This document shows positions 31,153 to 39,346 of a stretch of DNA of 64,000 bases, piece after piece (the first letter of the stretch is position 1; the number at the start of each line of letters is the position of its first letter). The notes under the pieces were generated by a model. It worked only from the letters and a program-made list of their open reading frames with translations, was not told the origin of the DNA and did not search any database. A program made the translations under genes and the position numbers. This DNA is from Elusimicrobiota bacterium (GTDB lineage: Bacteria > Elusimicrobiota > Elusimicrobia > FEN-1173): positions 2,294,001-2,358,000 of the forward strand of contig JADJJR010000001.1 of the NCBI GenBank assembly GCA_016706425.1, in the 5' to 3' direction.

Positions 31153-33065
31153 CGCGGGCGGCCGAGGGCGCGCAGGCGGTGGGCGCGCGCCAAACGCAAA
31201 AGGGTTTCCACCATCGCGGGGTCCAATTGTTTTTCGGCGCAAACCTCGACTTCATCGAGGGCCACCTCGAGAGGCAGGGGTTTCCGCCCGGGGCCCCCCG
31301 CGAGCAGATTTTCCAACAAATCCACCACCGCCAGGATCCGGGCGCCCGCGGGGATTTCCACACCGGCCAGGCGGTCCGGCGACCCGGCGCCGTCCCAGCG
31401 TTCCTGGACGTGGCGCACGATTTTGGCCACGCCGCCCAGGGCGGGAATCGGTCCCAAAATTTGGCCGCTGACCACCGGAACGCTTTGGAGCAACTCACGG
31501 TCCTTGGCGCTCAATTCCCCCCTTTTGGTGAACAGTTCCGCGGGCAGGGCGATTTTCCCGACGTTGTACAGCAAAGCCGCCCATTCCAAATCTTTCAGTT
31601 CCCTGTCTTTCATCGTAAGGGCCTCGCCCAGCGCGAGGACGCCCTGCCGCATCCGTTCCGCCCGGCCGTTTTCCGCGGGAGAGCGCGCGTCGACCAGGTC
31701 GCTGATGGCCGCCAACGTCAAACGGGCGGAATCCGCCAGGGCGCGGTGGGTCAGGGCTTTTTCCAGGGCCGCCGCGCCCAAAAGGGCCATGCCCGCCAGG
31801 GACACGCCGTCCTCCCCGGTGAACGACTCGCCGTCCCGCCGGTTGATGACTTCCAAGACGCCCACCAGCCGCCCGTTGGCCGCGAGAGGACCCGCCAACA
31901 CCGCCTTGGTCAAAACCCCCGGGACTTCGTCGATGGACTTGGAAAAATGGTCGTCGCGGGTGACGTCATCGACGTGGACCAGTTCCATGCGCTCGCCCGC
32001 GAACCCCGCGAGCCCTTCCCCCTTTTTGAAGGCGACCACGAGGCCTTTGTTGAGGGACGAGGACACGGTGGAGTGCGCCAGGGTGAATTGTTCGGCCCGT
32101 TCGTCCCAAAGGAAAATTTGGGTGGCTTGGGCGTTGACGAGGCGCCCGACCAACTCGGCGAAATTCTTCAAAATTTGGTCCACCGACAGGGTGAAGGCGA
32201 TGGGCTCCACGGAACGAAGCAGCCGCGTCATCTGCTGGGCGGGGGTGGCGGCTTCCGCCATGGCCTTGGCTCGGGTCAATTCCTCCGAAAGAGCGGCGGC
32301 GCGGCGCGTGGCCTCTTCCTGCACCTGGAGCGCCGTGTCGAGGAGTTGCCGGGTTTCCTGCAATTGGGCCTGGGCGTCCCGGGCGATGCGGCGCGCCTCT
32401 TGCAACTCGATGGCCGCGGTCGGCAACACCGCGGGCGGGGGCGCGGCCGAAGGGCCGGGAGCGGGCGCCGGGGACGACGCCTTGGTGGCGAGCTCGATGG
32501 CGGCGTTCCGCGATCGGTGAATGTCGAGCACCAGGGCCATCTGATAGCCCAGGGCGACCGCGATGCCCATGTCGCTGGCCGAAAACGTGCCTTTGGGTGT
32601 CTTGTTGAAAAGCTCCAGCACCCCGAGGCGCGCGTCCTCGGTTTGGATCGGCACGGCGAGCAGGTTTTTGATTTCGTATTTGACGGCCTCGGCCATGTCT
32701 TTGCGGAAGACCGCGTTTTTGGAGACGTCGGGCAGGGCGACGGGTTCCTGGGTTTGATGCACTTGGCCGATGATCCCGTCGTTGAGCTTCAAACGGAACA
32801 GTTTCAGGGCTTTTTCCCGGGCGGAGGCTTCCGTCGGGTTGAGGCCCGCCCACTGGACGGCGGCGAATTCGAAAACCCCCGCGCCCTCGTCGGCCAACAA
32901 CACCGCGCCGGCGTCGGCGCCGACGATCTCGAGGGTTTTGGCCAACAGATCGGTGAGGACCTGCTCGCGTTTGGCGGAGGAGCGGGCGTAGCGGGAAAGG
33001 GTTTGAACGCCGGCGGCCTGGCGCTCCAGCGCCTTGACCGTCTCGAAATAGATCGCGCGGCTCAC
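31149..33065 (-). CDS. Two-GAF signalling protein with degenerate HD-GYP domain
   Basis: A 638-residue cytoplasmic protein: GAF 1 (about 30-185), Ala/Pro linker, coiled coil (about 218-275), GAF 2 (about 285-440), HD-GYP-like domain (about 450-590). The last keeps the fold signature (AALLYNVGKIALP, ERWDGAGSP, IPAGARILAVVDL) but the metal ligands are changed: HD is Y500-N501, the HPxxG His is V529, the HH pair is V553-Q554, and GYP is GSP. Cyclic-di-GMP hydrolysis is therefore unlikely; it may bind a ligand or act as a scaffold. GTG start at 33065. Confidence 0.88.
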   Translation of the reverse strand: MSRAIYFETVKALERQAAGVQTLSRYARSSAKREQVLTDLLAKTLEIVGADAGAVLLADEGAGVFEFAAVQWAGLNPTEASAREKALKLFRLKLNDGIIGQVHQTQEPVALPDVSKNAVFRKDMAEAVKYEIKNLLAVPIQTEDARLGVLELFNKTPKGTFSASDMGIAVALGYQMALVLDIHRSRNAAIELATKASSPAPAPGPSAAPPPAVLPTAAIELQEARRIARDAQAQLQETRQLLDTALQVQEEATRRAAALSEELTRAKAMAEAATPAQQMTRLLRSVEPIAFTLSVDQILKNFAELVGRLVNAQATQIFLWDERAEQFTLAHSTVSSSLNKGLVVAFKKGEGLAGFAGERMELVHVDDVTRDDHFSKSIDEVPGVLTKAVLAGPLAANGRLVGVLEVINRRDGESFTGEDGVSLAGMALLGAAALEKALTHRALADSARLTLAAISDLVDARSPAENGRAERMRQGVLALGEALTMKDRELKDLEWAALLYNVGKIALPAELFTKRGELSAKDRELLQSVPVVSGQILGPIPALGGVAKIVRHVQERWDGAGSPDRLAGVEIPAGARILAVVDLLENLLAGGPGRKPLPLEVALDEVEVCAEKQLDPAMVETLLRLARAHRLRALGRPR

Positions 33066-33103
33066 GGCCGCGGGGCGGAACGGGTCCGTTTCATTGTTTT
33101 CCT

Positions 33104-33109
33104 ATTGTA
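33104..33109 (-). promoter_or_regulatory. Candidate -10 for the GAF/HD gene
   Basis: TACAAT on the minus strand, about 39 bases before the GTG start. No convincing -35 at 16-18 bases. Confidence 0.35.
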
Positions 33110-33136
33110 GCGAAAAACCCGGGCGAGAATCAGCGT

Positions 33137-33649
33137 TTATTGCGCGGCGGCGCGGTGGCGCGCGGCGTGGGCGAGGTAATTCCGGGCGTTCGCGCGCATC
33201 CCGTCGCGCTCGGCCTCGGTCAACGGACGCACGGCGCGGGCGGGCGATCCCAGGGCCAACACCCCCGCGGGGATTTCGGCCCCCGGGGGGACCACCGCCC
33301 CGGCGCCCACCAAAGCGCCCCGGCGCACCACCGCGCGGCCCAACACAATCGCGCCGATGCCGATGAGGGCGTCGTCTTCCACCGTGCAGGAATGAAGCAC
33401 GGCCGCGTGCCCCACCGTCACGCCGCGCCCGATGACCGTGGGCACGCCGTGATCGGTGTGGCAGACGACGTTGTCCTGGATATTGGAATTGTCCCCGATT
33501 TCGATGGGGTCGATGTCGCCCCGCAAGACGGCCCCCGGCCAAACGGAGGCGTTTTCCCCGAGCCGCACGCGGCCGATGACCTCGGCGGCCGGGTGGACGA
33601 AGGCGGAGGCGGGAACGACCGGCCTGTCCTCCCCCAGGGGGCGGATCAC
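33137..33649 (-). CDS. Gamma-class carbonic anhydrase-like protein
   Basis: Left-handed beta-helix protein of 170 residues. The hexapeptide pattern runs from ASVWPGAVLRGD through DNVVCHTDHGVPTVIG and GVTVGHAAVLHSCTVEDDALIGIGA; the histidines in CHTDHG and VGHAAVLH match the zinc ligands of gamma-CA (YrdA/CaiE-type) proteins. GTG start overlapping the argF stop (GTGA). Enzyme activity of this group varies, so the reaction CO2/bicarbonate is likely but not certain. Confidence 0.9.
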   Translation of the reverse strand: MIRPLGEDRPVVPASAFVHPAAEVIGRVRLGENASVWPGAVLRGDIDPIEIGDNSNIQDNVVCHTDHGVPTVIGRGVTVGHAAVLHSCTVEDDALIGIGAIVLGRAVVRRGALVGAGAVVPPGAEIPAGVLALGSPARAVRPLTEAERDGMRANARNYLAHAARHRAAAQ

Positions 33650-34596
33650 CGGCGGCGGCGACCGAGGAACTTGAGCAGGACGGCCTTTTGGGCGTGCAGG
33701 CGGTTCTCCGCCTGCTCGAACACGACGGAGCGCGGCCCCTCGAGGACGCCGGCGGTGATTTCCTCGTCGCGGTGCGCCGGCAGGCAATGCATGACGACGG
33801 CGCGCTTCGCGGCCTTGTCCAGCAACGCCTCGTTGACCTGGTAGGGGCGGAACACCCGGCGCCGCTTGTCGGCCTCGGCCTCCTGGCCCATGGAGGTCCA
33901 AACATCGGTGTAGATCACGTCGGCGCCGCGGGCGGCCTCGGCGGGGTCTTCGACGACGCTCACCCGGGCCTTGCTCGCGCGCGCCATCGCGGCGGCGCGT
34001 TGTTGAAATTCACGGTGGGGTTGGTAGCCGTCGGGGCTGGCCACGACGAACTCCAGTCCCAGGAGGGCGGCCGCCAGCATCCACGACTGGGCCATGTTGT
34101 TGCCGTCGCCCACGTAGGCGATTTTTAGTTTACGGAGGTCCGACGTTTTTTTCAAGCGAAAGGCTTCCAGGGCCGTTTGCAGGTCGGCCAGCACCTGGCA
34201 GGGGTGCTCCCGCTCCGTCAAGCCGTTGATCACGGGGACCGTGGCGGCCCGGGCCAACTCTTCCACGTCGTCGTGGCGCCGGGCGCGGATCACGATCCCC
34301 GCCAGGTAACGCGACAGCGTGCGCGCCGTGTCGGCCATGGTTTCGCCCCGCCCGATCTGCAGTTGTTGGTCGTTTAAGGTGAGGGCGAAGCCGCCCAACT
34401 CGTACATGGACACCGCGAAGGACACGGCGGTGCGGGTGGAGGGCTTTTGAAAGATCATGCCCAGGGTCTTGCCGGCCAGGGCCTGGGACGGGCCGCCGCG
34501 CCGCGTCTTGAGGTAGCGGGCGGTCGTCAACAGCTCGTCGATGTCGGCGGCCGAAACGTCGGCCATGGACAGGAAATCTTTGCGCGTCGGGTTCAT
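33646..34596 (-). CDS. argF: Ornithine carbamoyltransferase
   Basis: Makes citrulline from ornithine and carbamoyl phosphate in arginine synthesis, 316 residues. Carbamoyl-phosphate motifs KPSTRTAVSF (about residues 51-60) and EREHPCQ (about 132-138), ornithine motif MHCLPAHR (about 270). ATG at 34596 with GAGAG upstream; the in-frame sequence further upstream lies over tolB. No other arginine genes are nearby; N-acetyl or succinyl-ornithine variants cannot be fully excluded, but the length and motifs fit OTC. Confidence 0.94.
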   Translation of the reverse strand: MNPTRKDFLSMADVSAADIDELLTTARYLKTRRGGPSQALAGKTLGMIFQKPSTRTAVSFAVSMYELGGFALTLNDQQLQIGRGETMADTARTLSRYLAGIVIRARRHDDVEELARAATVPVINGLTEREHPCQVLADLQTALEAFRLKKTSDLRKLKIAYVGDGNNMAQSWMLAAALLGLEFVVASPDGYQPHREFQQRAAAMARASKARVSVVEDPAEAARGADVIYTDVWTSMGQEAEADKRRRVFRPYQVNEALLDKAAKRAVVMHCLPAHRDEEITAGVLEGPRSVVFEQAENRLHAQKAVLLKFLGRRRR

Positions 34597-34618
34597 GGAA
34601 AACTCTCTCTTTTTTTGG

Positions 34619-35890
34619 TCATCGGCCCCAGTGGGGTGTAAAGGAGCGGCCCGGCAGGGCCGCCAGGGGGCGCGGGTTCGAACCGTCGGCGCCCATGATC
34701 CACAACTCGGGCTTGCCGCGCCGGGTCGTGGTGAACGCCAGCCGCCGGCCATCGGGCGACCAGGCGGCGTTCTCGTTGTCCCCCTCGCCGAAGGTCAGGC
34801 GGGCGGTCTTGCCCGTGGCGACCTCGAGGGTCCACAGATCGAAGTAACGTTTTTCCAGCATCGTGAAGGCCACCAGGTGGCCCAGGGGCGACCACTGGGG
34901 CGAATCGCACAGTCCGCCGGTGACCGCCCGACGGATGTTGGCGCCGGTCGTGTCCACGGTGTAGATCTGGGGCGAGCCCGGCCGGTCGGACGTGAACGCC
35001 ACCCGCAGGCCGTCCGGGGACACCGTCGGCGCCGTGTCGGCGGCGGCCGATTGGGTCAACGTCTGGATCACCCGCCCCTGCAAGTCGACCACGTGCAAAT
35101 TGGGTTCCCGGTCGAGGGAGAGGGTGGCGACGATGGAACGGCCATCGGGCGTCCAGGCCGCGGCGGCGTTCAGGCCGGGGTAGCGGCACAGCACGCGCCG
35201 GGAGGTTCCGTCGGCGTTCATGACGTGGATGGCGGGCCCGCCGTCCCGGAAACTCGTGAAAAGGATTTGGGACCCGTCGGGGGACAGCTTCGGGAACAGC
35301 GCGATGGACCGGTCGTTGGTCAACCGGCGGAACCCCTCGCCGTCGGCGTCGATGACGCACACTTCTTTTTTGCCCGTGGCGTCGTTGACGAAAACGACCC
35401 GGCTCGCCGCCGACCCGGCCTGGCCGGTGAAATAACGCACGATCTCGTCGGCCCACAGGTGGGCGGCCCGCCGCGCGCCCTCGCCGAGCGCGTAGCTCTT
35501 CGTCACCACCGCACGGCCGGTGTTGGTTTCGTGCAGGGTGGCCGTGAACCGCAGCCCGCCCAACGCGGCCCTGTCCACCCGCCCGGCGGCCACCAAATCG
35601 GCCCCGAGGCGCGACCAGGCCTCGGCCTGGCCCGCACGGCCGTCGTACACGGGACCGCCCTCGATCAAAGTGAAGAGGCCGGTGACGGCCAAATCGCTCT
35701 TGATGGTCCGGGCGATTTCGACGGCCAGGGCGGGGGCCTCGGCCACGCCCCGGTCGGCGCCGATGACGGAAAGTCCAAGGTCAATTTTTTCCCCCCGGGC
35801 GGAGAGTTCCAGATAAAGCGAATCCGCCGCCGCCAGCGGCGCGGCGTTCGCCAAAATCAATAGCAACCAACGGAGGGAAAACGGTTTCAT
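34619..35890 (-). CDS. tolB: Tol-Pal system beta-propeller protein TolB
   Basis: Periplasmic protein of 423 residues with a signal peptide (1-22), the N-terminal TolB domain (about 30-160, ALAVEIARTIKSDLAVTGLF) and a six-blade propeller built of repeats such as SPDGSQILFTSFRDG, SPDGLRVAFTSDRPG, SPDGRRLAFTTTRRG. It binds Pal and works with TolQRA in outer-membrane constriction. Here it follows cpoB by 10 bases. Confidence 0.95.
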   Translation of the reverse strand: MKPFSLRWLLLILANAAPLAAADSLYLELSARGEKIDLGLSVIGADRGVAEAPALAVEIARTIKSDLAVTGLFTLIEGGPVYDGRAGQAEAWSRLGADLVAAGRVDRAALGGLRFTATLHETNTGRAVVTKSYALGEGARRAAHLWADEIVRYFTGQAGSAASRVVFVNDATGKKEVCVIDADGEGFRRLTNDRSIALFPKLSPDGSQILFTSFRDGGPAIHVMNADGTSRRVLCRYPGLNAAAAWTPDGRSIVATLSLDREPNLHVVDLQGRVIQTLTQSAAADTAPTVSPDGLRVAFTSDRPGSPQIYTVDTTGANIRRAVTGGLCDSPQWSPLGHLVAFTMLEKRYFDLWTLEVATGKTARLTFGEGDNENAAWSPDGRRLAFTTTRRGKPELWIMGADGSNPRPLAALPGRSFTPHWGR

Positions 35891-35900
35891 AAAAAACGGG

Positions 35901-36737
35901 TCAGCGGCCGGCGCCGCTGTCGCTGGGTTTGGGCGCGGGTTTGGGGGCCGGTTTGGCCGCGGGCTTGGGCGCGGGGTCCTTGTCCCCCCGCAGAGCCCGC
36001 AAACGTTGGGCCGCCGTTTGCGCCTCTTTGCGGTGCGGGTATTTGCGGGCCAGGGCGTCGTAGATCGCGATGGCTTCGGAAATTTTTCCCTCCCCCTCCA
36101 GGATCTTGCCTTTTTGCAAGTAGGCGGCCGGCACGGAACCGGATTTGGGGTAATTCTTGATCACCGCGTCGAAGGCGTCGAGGGCCTCCTCGGTGTTCTT
36201 TTCCGCCAGGTGGGCCTCGCCCATGTAATACTGGGCCTGGGGCGCCTGCTCGGTGTCGGGGTATTGATCCAAATAATTTTGGAACACCTGCAGGGCCTGA
36301 GCGTAGCGCCGCTTGGTGAACTCCGCGTAGCCCGCCTGGTAAAAGCGCGAGGGCGAGGGGGCGGGAATGCTTTTGACGCCTTGGACGGTTTTGACCACGG
36401 CGTCCAAACGGTTCGATACGTTTTTGTCGAGATCGTCGAGACGGGTCGACAGGGTGGTCATGCGGTCGTCGCTTTCCACCAGCTGGGACGACAGGGCTTC
36501 CAAACTGTGAGTGAGCTCGCCCATTTTGTTCATCAAATCCGCCTGGTTCCCCTGCAGTCCCTCTTGGTTCTCCCGCAGGGCGGACTGGAACTCCGCCTCT
36601 TTTTTCTGCTGGGACTGAAGAGTGGTGTTCAAGCGGATGATGTCGGCCCGCAGGTCTTCGATTTCCTGCCGCGTGGCCAGGCAACCGGAGAGGGCCGGCA
36701 GGGCGATACCCGCGATGAGAAGCGCCGAGACGCGCAT
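35901..36737 (-). CDS. cpoB: Tol-Pal associated protein CpoB/YbgF
   Basis: A 278-residue protein with a lipoprotein-type signal (lipobox LSGC, Cys18), a long N-terminal coiled coil (about 22-115) and TPR repeats (about 130-245: FYQAGYAEFTKRRYAQALQ, PQAQYYMGEAHLAEKN). The C-terminus is Pro/Lys/Ala-rich. Classic CpoB is a soluble periplasmic protein, so the lipobox suggests an outer- or inner-membrane-anchored form. It is between pal and tolB. Confidence 0.9.
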   Translation of the reverse strand: MRVSALLIAGIALPALSGCLATRQEIEDLRADIIRLNTTLQSQQKKEAEFQSALRENQEGLQGNQADLMNKMGELTHSLEALSSQLVESDDRMTTLSTRLDDLDKNVSNRLDAVVKTVQGVKSIPAPSPSRFYQAGYAEFTKRRYAQALQVFQNYLDQYPDTEQAPQAQYYMGEAHLAEKNTEEALDAFDAVIKNYPKSGSVPAAYLQKGKILEGEGKISEAIAIYDALARKYPHRKEAQTAAQRLRALRGDKDPAPKPAAKPAPKPAPKPSDSGAGR

Positions 36738-36765
36738 GGCAACCCCGCCGAACGGCGGACGGGTC

Positions 36766-37335
36766 CTATTGGGCCAGCGGCACCCGAACGGCGGTCGCGG
36801 CCTTCAAGGTCGTCTCTCCGCGCCGGTTCTGGGCCCAGCAGTCGTCGTCGGCCTCGGTGCAAACCGGGCGCTCTTCGCCGTAGGAAATGGTCGACAGGGC
36901 GGCTTTGGAGAGGCCCAGAGTGGCGTAATAACCCCGGACCGCCGTGGCCCGGCGTTCCCCCAGGGCGAGGTTGTATTCCAGGGTGCCCCGCTCGTCGCAG
37001 TGGCCTTCCACGCGAACCTTCACCGAGGGTTGGTCTTTCAAAACGCTCTTCAGAACCGCGGCGTTCTTTTTGAGGCTGGCGCGGGCCATGTCGGACAATT
37101 CGGCGCTCATATAAGAGAAAGAAACGGATTCCAGCACGCCGGGCACCGCGGCGAAGTCCGTGCCGATGTCCAGGGCCGCCCCGGTGGCGTCCACGGGGGT
37201 TTCGGGGGCGGTGGCTTCGTCTTCCACCGGCGGCGGTTCCACAGCCGGGCCTTTCGCCTTGGGGCAACCGCTCAAAAGGAACCCCAGCGACATCAACGCC
37301 AGGGAAATAAAAGTTTTGTCATTCAACGATTTCAT
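36766..37335 (-). CDS. pal: Peptidoglycan-associated lipoprotein Pal
   Basis: Outer-membrane lipoprotein of 189 residues with lipobox LSGC (Cys24), a Pro/Glu/Ala linker, and the OmpA-like domain (about 70-175) with VEGHCDERGTLEYNLALGERRA in pieces; the peptidoglycan-binding Asp and Arg are kept. HCD replaces the common HTD. ATG at 37335 with AAGGAG 7 bases upstream. First gene of the pal-cpoB-tolB(-argF) group. Confidence 0.94.
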   Translation of the reverse strand: MKSLNDKTFISLALMSLGFLLSGCPKAKGPAVEPPPVEDEATAPETPVDATGAALDIGTDFAAVPGVLESVSFSYMSAELSDMARASLKKNAAVLKSVLKDQPSVKVRVEGHCDERGTLEYNLALGERRATAVRGYYATLGLSKAALSTISYGEERPVCTEADDDCWAQNRRGETTLKAATAVRVPLAQ

Positions 37336-37384
37336 AATTTTCTCCTTGATTTCCGATCCCGCGCTTTCGGAAAAATGTGGGTTG

Positions 37385-37413
37385 AGTAAACCATTTCCGG
37401 AATGGCGTGGCAA
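37385..37413 (-). promoter_or_regulatory. Candidate promoter of pal
   Basis: Minus strand: TTGCCA (37413-37408), 17 bases, TTTACT (37390-37385), about 50 bases before the ATG. The -35 matches 5 of 6 and the -10 4 of 6 consensus bases. Confidence 0.4.
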
Positions 37414-37436
37414 GGGTTTCGGGAATGGCCGAAATT

Positions 37437-37445
37437 TGATACAAT
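37437..37445 (+). promoter_or_regulatory. Extended -10 promoter of yggS
   Basis: TGATACAAT (extended -10, hexamer 37440-37445). The start codon is only 12 bases downstream, so the leader would be about 6 bases; AAAGG lies between the two. Confidence 0.5.
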
Positions 37446-37457
37446 TCAAAGGTTCCC

Positions 37458-38177
37458 ATGGCGCTTCCTTCCACCGCACCCGCATTGGCCCAAGCCCTGG
37501 AAGACGTCCGAGCGCGCGTGCGGCGGGCGGCCGAGCGGGCGAAAAAGAACCCCAACGAGATCGATATCCTAGCGGTGACGAAAACGCTCCCGCCGGAACG
37601 TGTGTGGGAGGCCTGGGAGCTGGGTCTTTGGCAATTCGGGGAAAGTCGCGTTCAAGAGGCGGAGCGCAAAAAAATCGCGTTGGGGGACCGCTTTCCCGAA
37701 AATCGCCACCCCCGCTGGCATCTGATCGGCCATTTACAGTCGAACAAAGCCCGAAAAGCCCTGGAAATTTTTGATTGCGTTCAGTCCGTGGACAGTCTGA
37801 AGCTGATGGAATTGCTGGACACGGAAGGCGGTCGGCGGGCCCAGCCCGTGAGTTGCCTGGTGGAAATCAAGATCTCGGAGGAACCGGCCAAACAGGGGCT
37901 TCCGGCCGAATCTTTGACGGCTTTCTTGGAACGGGCCACGCGTTTCCCCTTCGTCCGCATCGAGGGTTTGATGGGGGTGCCCCCGTTGTTCCCGGACCCG
38001 GAAAAAACGCGACCCTACTTTCGTCATTTGAAAAAGCTTTTTGACCACCACCGCGCGTTTTTCCAAAACGACGCCCCCATCCTGTCCATGGGCATGTCGG
38101 CGGATTTCGAAGTGGCCATCGAAGAAGGCGCCACCCTCGTTCGCCTGGGCACGGCGCTGTTCGGAGACCGGTCGTGA
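37458..38177 (+). CDS. PLP homeostasis protein YggS/PROSC
   Basis: PLP-binding alanine-racemase-like protein, 239 residues, that manages pyridoxal phosphate and amino-acid pools. The PLP lysine is in LAVTKTLPP (about residue 42), followed by FGESRVQEAERK, WHLIGHLQSNKARK and LSMGMSADFEVAIEEGATLVRLG. Coupled to proC by a GTGA overlap; the yggS-proC pair is widespread. Confidence 0.95.
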   Translation: MALPSTAPALAQALEDVRARVRRAAERAKKNPNEIDILAVTKTLPPERVWEAWELGLWQFGESRVQEAERKKIALGDRFPENRHPRWHLIGHLQSNKARKALEIFDCVQSVDSLKLMELLDTEGGRRAQPVSCLVEIKISEEPAKQGLPAESLTAFLERATRFPFVRIEGLMGVPPLFPDPEKTRPYFRHLKKLFDHHRAFFQNDAPILSMGMSADFEVAIEEGATLVRLGTALFGDRS

Positions 38178-38974
38178 AAATCGCCGTTCTGGGCGCCGGC
38201 CACATGGGCGGGGCCCTGGTGGGCGGTTTGTTGGCGGCGCGCCGGGCCCGGCCGCGCGACCTCTGGGTGACGGACCCGAACGACGACCAACGGCGCGCGG
38301 TGCAAAAAAAATTCGGCGTGCGCGCCGGAACGGACAACCGGGCCGCCGCGACCTGGGCCGACGTGGTGGTCCTCTGCGTCAAGCCCCAGCTTATGGGCGA
38401 GGTTCTGCGGGGGCTCCGAGGGGCGGTGGGGCCGCGACAGACCGTGCTGTCGGTGGCCGCCGGGGTTAAAACCGCGACGATCGAAAAAATTTTGGGCCGG
38501 GTCCCGGTGGTGCGCGCCATGCCCAACACGCCGGCGCTTCTGCGGGCGGGCGCCCTGGTTTATTGCCGCGGCGCCCGCGCCGGCCGCAAAAACGAAGCGG
38601 CGGCCCGGGCGCTCTTGTCGGCCCTGGGTCCGGTGTGGAAAACCACCGAGGCGCGCATGGACGCCGTGACCGCCCTTTCCGGCTCGGGACCCGCCTACGT
38701 GTTTTTGCTGGCCGAAGCGATGGCCGCCGCCGGCGCGGCCCTGGGGCTGCCGGCCGCCACCGCCGAGGCCCTGGCGCGGCAAACGATTTACGGGGCCGGC
38801 CGTATGTTGACCGAGAGCCCGGAGGCCCCGGCGGAACTCCGCCGGCGGGTCACCAGCCCCGGGGGCACCACCGAAGCCGCGTTGAAGGTTTTGTTGAAAG
38901 GCGATTGGCCGGGGACGATGAAAAAAGCCCTGGCCGCCGCCGCCCGACGGTCCAAAGAACTGTCGGCGATGTGA
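38174..38974 (+). CDS. proC: Pyrroline-5-carboxylate reductase
   Basis: Final step of proline synthesis, NAD(P)H-dependent, 266 residues. Rossmann motif VLGAGHMGGALVGG (residues 5-18), VVLCVKPQ, VRAMPNTPALLRAGA, and the C-terminal signature ALSGSGPAYVFLLAEAM. GTG start overlapping the yggS stop. Confidence 0.96.
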   Translation: MKIAVLGAGHMGGALVGGLLAARRARPRDLWVTDPNDDQRRAVQKKFGVRAGTDNRAAATWADVVVLCVKPQLMGEVLRGLRGAVGPRQTVLSVAAGVKTATIEKILGRVPVVRAMPNTPALLRAGALVYCRGARAGRKNEAAARALLSALGPVWKTTEARMDAVTALSGSGPAYVFLLAEAMAAAGAALGLPAATAEALARQTIYGAGRMLTESPEAPAELRRRVTSPGGTTEAALKVLLKGDWPGTMKKALAAAARRSKELSAM

Positions 38975-39065
38975 TCCGATCCGGAGATTGTCCCGGAATC
39001 CCCGCCGCGCCGCGGCCGACCCTCTAGCCCGGGTCCTCCGCGCGCGGCCCGAAGGAGTGTCAACG

Positions 39066-39329
39066 ATGATCATTCGAGTGCGTGTGATTCCCAACGCCGT
39101 GCGCAGCGAAGTGGTGGGCCGCATCGGGTCCACCGTGCGCGTGAAAGTCGCGGCCCCCGCCATCGACGGGAAGGCCAACAACGAACTGACCAGCTACCTG
39201 GCCGAATTTTTCGAGGTCAAAAACCGTAGCGTCAAGATCGTCCGCGGCCAAAAGGGCAAGGAGAAGACCGTGGAAATCTCCGGCCGCGCCGAAGAAGAGC
39301 TCGAAGACATGATGGAGACGATCCCTTAA
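39066..39329 (+). CDS. DUF167 (YggU) family protein
   Basis: An 87-residue protein with the family pattern VRVIPNAVRSEV, VRVKVAAPAIDGKANNELTSYLAEFF and KIVRGQKGKEKTVEI. Function unknown; often next to yggS/proC/yggT, as here. ATG at 39066 with AAGGAG 8 bases upstream is preferred to an earlier TTG at 38988. The 91 bases before it hold nothing else I recognise. The acidic C-terminus (EEELEDMMETIP) is specific to this copy. Confidence 0.92.
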   Translation: MIIRVRVIPNAVRSEVVGRIGSTVRVKVAAPAIDGKANNELTSYLAEFFEVKNRSVKIVRGQKGKEKTVEISGRAEEELEDMMETIP

Positions 39330-39346
39330 CCGGAAAGGGGACCCGC

